Below, one piece after another: positions 34,920 through 36,961 of a stretch of 36,961 nt of DNA. The stretch is from Candidatus Wallbacteria bacterium (GTDB lineage Bacteria; Muiribacteriota; UBA6191; JACPRK01): the NCBI GenBank assembly GCA_016213845.1, contig JACQZN010000010.1:1-36961 (forward strand), written 5' to 3'. A model generated the notes under the pieces. It did no database searches. It was not told the origin of the DNA and saw only the letters and a program-made list of their open reading frames with translations. Position numbers and translations under genes: made by a program. The first letter of the stretch is position 1. Each line of letters opens with the position of its first letter.

Positions 34920-36359
34920 TCAGACGAGGCCCTGGAGACGTTCGACGATTTCGAGCTTGGTGCGGAGCCGGGCGCGGACATGCTCGAGATCCTCCGGGAG
35001 GACGGGCTGGCTGGCGAGCTGTTCGAGGCCGGCGAGAGCGTCGCGATAGCGACCAGAGGCTTCGCGGACGCGCACCAGGCCCCAGAGCGAGGCGAGGCTT
35101 GTCGAGTCGAGCGTGAGAACGTGCTGGTAGGCCTTCTCGGCGCCGTCGAAGTCGCGCGCGTCCTCCTTTGCCTTCGCGAGATCGAGGAAGCTCTTGAGGG
35201 TGAGCGCCGGATCCAGGGTCTGGATATCGGGGCTCTCGCGGCCGACGACCTTTTCGCCGCAGAAGTTGCAGTACCGGCTCCCCTCCCCGGCCACGCGCTC
35301 GCACTTGCGGCACCAGTACGGGTTCCTGGCGACGACGACCTCGGCCATCTTCACGACACTGGACCGGGCGGAGTAGCCCTGGCCGATCTCGCGGACGATC
35401 GAGTTGTGCGGGTGTTCGGTGGAGTAGACGACCTCCACGACCTGGTGGAGCTCGGGGTCGACGACGCGCCCGACGGACTTGATCCGCTCCAGGCCGATCA
35501 GATTCGAAATCTCCTTCAAGCTGCCCTCGATCGCGGCGAGCTCCTTTTGAGGACCCAATCTATCCTTCAAGTCCTGCAGCTTCTGGAAGAGCGTGATGAT
35601 GGCCTGCACGAGCTGGAAGGACCCCGTCGGAGACGCGCTCTCCGCGTGGGCGCGCGCCTCGTCGAGGCGGGTCTTCAGCCGTTCGAGCTCCTCGCGAAGC
35701 CTGAGCTGCTCGCGCTCGGAGGCACGCAGCTCCTCGTCCTTCCTGGCCAGCTCGTCGGCGAGGAGTGAATCCCGCCCCGGCTCGCGCTGCTTGAGCTGGG
35801 CCAGCGTCTGCTCCAGGTGCGACTTTTCGGCCCGAAGCCGCTCGGTGTCCGCACGCAGCTCCTTGAGCTCGCGGGTCGCTTCGGCCGGCGGGCTCGTCTC
35901 GGCCAGCTCCCGCCGCAGCCGTGCGTTCTCCTCGTCCTTGCGGGTGACCTTCGCTTCCAGCGCCCGGATCTCGGCCCAGAGCTTGTCGAGTTTCTTGTCG
36001 TCGGCGCCCTGAGGGCCGGAACGCACTCGGTCCAGCTCCTCGGTCGCCCGCTCCAGCTTGGCCTCCAGCTCCGCAACGGCGCTCTCACCCTGCGCAGAGC
36101 GCCGCTCCAGCGCATCATTCTCCTCCTGGAGCTCCCGCTCGGTCTTCTCGAGCGCCTTGACCCGCTTTTCGTAACTCTCTAGCCGGCGCGCCAGAGACGA
36201 CTCGTCGCCAGGAACGGCGTCGCCGCGCTCATCCTCGAGGTTCTTCACCTTCAGCTGGAGCAGCTTGATGATGTTCTCTTTCTGGACAATCTGCTGCTGC
36301 AGCTTCTTGTAGAAGTCCGAGTTGACCTTCGGCTCGGGACCGATCATCGATTCTTCCAC
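34920..36359 (-). CDS. Coiled coil-GrpE-like-zinc ribbon-TPR fusion protein
   Basis: This 479-residue protein has four parts in order: a long coiled coil (about 14-245), a GrpE-like region (about 250-345), a zinc ribbon and a tetratricopeptide-like helical tail (about 385-479). The GrpE call rests on RVVDPELHQVVEVV (around 297-310) and the GYSARSSVV...EVVVARNP end. These match the beta-wing of GrpE, where DPxxHQA and GY motifs contact DnaK. The zinc ribbon has Cys pairs CRKC (near 349-352) and CNFC (near 364-367). Authentic GrpE is about 200 residues without the zinc ribbon or TPR. It may be a nucleotide-exchange factor for an Hsp70 partner with added client or ribosome contacts, but no dnaK or dnaJ is nearby. 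The GTG start has AGGAGG with seven bases spacing; ATG at 36347 is the alternative. It lies upstream of valS on the same strand. Confidence 0.88.
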   Translation of the reverse strand: MEESMIGPEPKVNSDFYKKLQQQIVQKENIIKLLQLKVKNLEDERGDAVPGDESSLARRLESYEKRVKALEKTERELQEENDALERRSAQGESAVAELEAKLERATEELDRVRSGPQGADDKKLDKLWAEIRALEAKVTRKDEENARLRRELAETSPPAEATRELKELRADTERLRAEKSHLEQTLAQLKQREPGRDSLLADELARKDEELRASEREQLRLREELERLKTRLDEARAHAESASPTGSFQLVQAIITLFQKLQDLKDRLGPQKELAAIEGSLKEISNLIGLERIKSVGRVVDPELHQVVEVVYSTEHPHNSIVREIGQGYSARSSVVKMAEVVVARNPYWCRKCERVAGEGSRYCNFCGEKVVGRESPDIQTLDPALTLKSFLDLAKAKEDARDFDGAEKAYQHVLTLDSTSLASLWGLVRVREASGRYRDALAGLEQLASQPVLPEDLEHVRARLRTKLEIVERLQGLV

Positions 36360-36469
36360 GGCAGAGCCTCCTGGACTACGATTCGGCGCTTACGAAAACG
36401 CCGCGCTGGGCGCGGGAAGTGTATCATCCGTCTTCCCGACCGCGCAACGCACCCCGTCCGGCCGGCGCT

Positions 36470-36498
36470 TTGACATGTCCGGCCTCGCAGCTTATATT
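36470..36498 (+). promoter_or_regulatory. Sigma-70 promoter of the partial gene at 36510
   Basis: A perfect -35 TTGACA (36470-36475) and -10 TATATT (36493-36498, five of six) are 17 bp apart. Predicted transcription begins near 36505, only about five bases before the ATG at 36510, so the message would be nearly leaderless. Confidence 0.8.
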
Positions 36499-36509
36499 CC
36501 GGGGCAGAT

Positions 36510-36961
36510 ATGGGGACTCCGTCCACATTTCCCGAGCTGCGCGGCAATTTCACGCCCGTGCCGGATCTCCTGTTCGACACCTTGCTGAAGGCGTCGCTTC
36601 CTCGGGAGGAGCTGGTGGTCACGCTCTTCCTGGTCCACAAGAACTACCAGTTCGAGCGGACCATGACGCTGGTGCCGCTGGAGGCAATCATCGCCGGCAC
36701 GGACCTGGACCAGGTCGCGGCGCTGCGTGGTTTGCGCGCTGCGCTCGAGCGAGGCACCGTGCTCCAGTTCCACACGGAGTCCTCGAGCACCCCGGCAAAC
36801 TTCTACCTCTTGAACACGGAAGAAAACCAGCGCGTCATGGGACCCTTCCTGCCCGATGCCCCCGCCCCCCTCGCCGAGGCAGCCGCGCAGATTGCCGCTG
36901 GTGAAGAGCAACGACCGCGGCCAGCCGTCGCAGCCCCGCCGCCCAGGAGCGCTCCCCGCGC
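36510..36961 (+). CDS. Partial winged-helix replication-protein-like gene (3' end beyond window)
   Basis: The frame is open from ATG 36510 to the window edge (about 150 residues seen, no stop). Residues about 17-115 (PVPDLLFDTLL, ELVVTLFLVHKNYQFE and ALRGLRAALERGTVLQF) have the order of the winged-helix domain of phage/plasmid replication proteins and DnaD-like proteins, which often begin with P-x-x-LFD. A low-complexity Pro/Ala-rich linker follows, so a further domain is expected past the edge. Plausible roles are replication initiation or DNA binding, but the window shows only the N-end. It is divergent from the GrpE-like gene, with a near-consensus promoter and GGGG just before the ATG. 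Confidence 0.7.
   Translation, partial: MGTPSTFPELRGNFTPVPDLLFDTLLKASLPREELVVTLFLVHKNYQFERTMTLVPLEAIIAGTDLDQVAALRGLRAALERGTVLQFHTESSSTPANFYLLNTEENQRVMGPFLPDAPAPLAEAAAQIAAGEEQRPRPAVAAPPPRSAPR

Noticed and set aside
36510..36961. Prophage or plasmid remnant at the right edge
   Set aside because: Only one partial winged-helix domain is visible, with no integrase, attachment site or shift in base composition.

Overview
The window is GC-rich (roughly two thirds G+C by eye), densely coded bacterial DNA from a Gram-negative-type organism. It carries a housekeeping sigma factor, valS, a RimK-type ligase, a pentaheme cytochrome c, a TauE/SafE exporter, and several large secreted proteins with carboxypeptidase-regulatory and PKD repeats. 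This mix fits Acidobacteriota (Thermoanaerobaculia-like), Myxococcota/delta-type bacteria or a related uncultured phylum. No rRNA is present to decide, so the placement is inference. No tRNA, rRNA, CRISPR array, insertion sequence or clear prophage was seen.

Layout. 1-428: intergenic DNA with heptamer-type tandem repeats and a near-consensus sigma-70 promoter driving a secreted S8 protease (429-3155), closed by a textbook terminator. 3270-16733 (minus strand): an apparent operon of a giant 3165-residue envelope protein, a GT-C-type glycosyltransferase and a YfhO-family membrane protein. 16734-17228: divergent intergenic DNA with a very large palindrome and a strong promoter for a small secreted protein (17229-17972). 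18170-20522 (plus): phospholipase D-like protein and TauE/SafE exporter, convergent with a membrane-anchored pentaheme cytochrome (20548-21528). 21824-27000 (plus): sigma-70 factor with terminator, then a coupled pair made of a 192-residue secreted protein and a matrixin-type metalloprotease with PKD repeats. 27093-36359 (all minus): read from the right, a GrpE-like/zinc-ribbon/TPR fusion, valS, an NtrC-type response regulator overlapping valS, rimK, a YccF-like membrane protein, a zinc-ribbon protein, and two small hypotheticals. 36510-end: a partial winged-helix, replication-protein-like gene with its own promoter.

The strongest candidate for something undescribed is the giant protein at 7236-16733. 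It is four diverged copies of one envelope module fused in a single reading frame. Each module is a large beta-rich outer domain followed by three membrane helices. The fourth helix of modules 1-3 looks like a signal peptide, with an Ala-x-Ala end, for the next module. It sits in front of two glycan-type membrane genes.

Other points for a second look are 7-bp-period repeat arrays at three intergenic loci. They are inverted-repeat pairs at two of these loci; one array touches the valS start codon and another supplies the rimK stop codon. There is also a palindrome with 48-bp arms, a GrpE-like domain in an unusual fusion, and a response regulator translationally coupled to valS.
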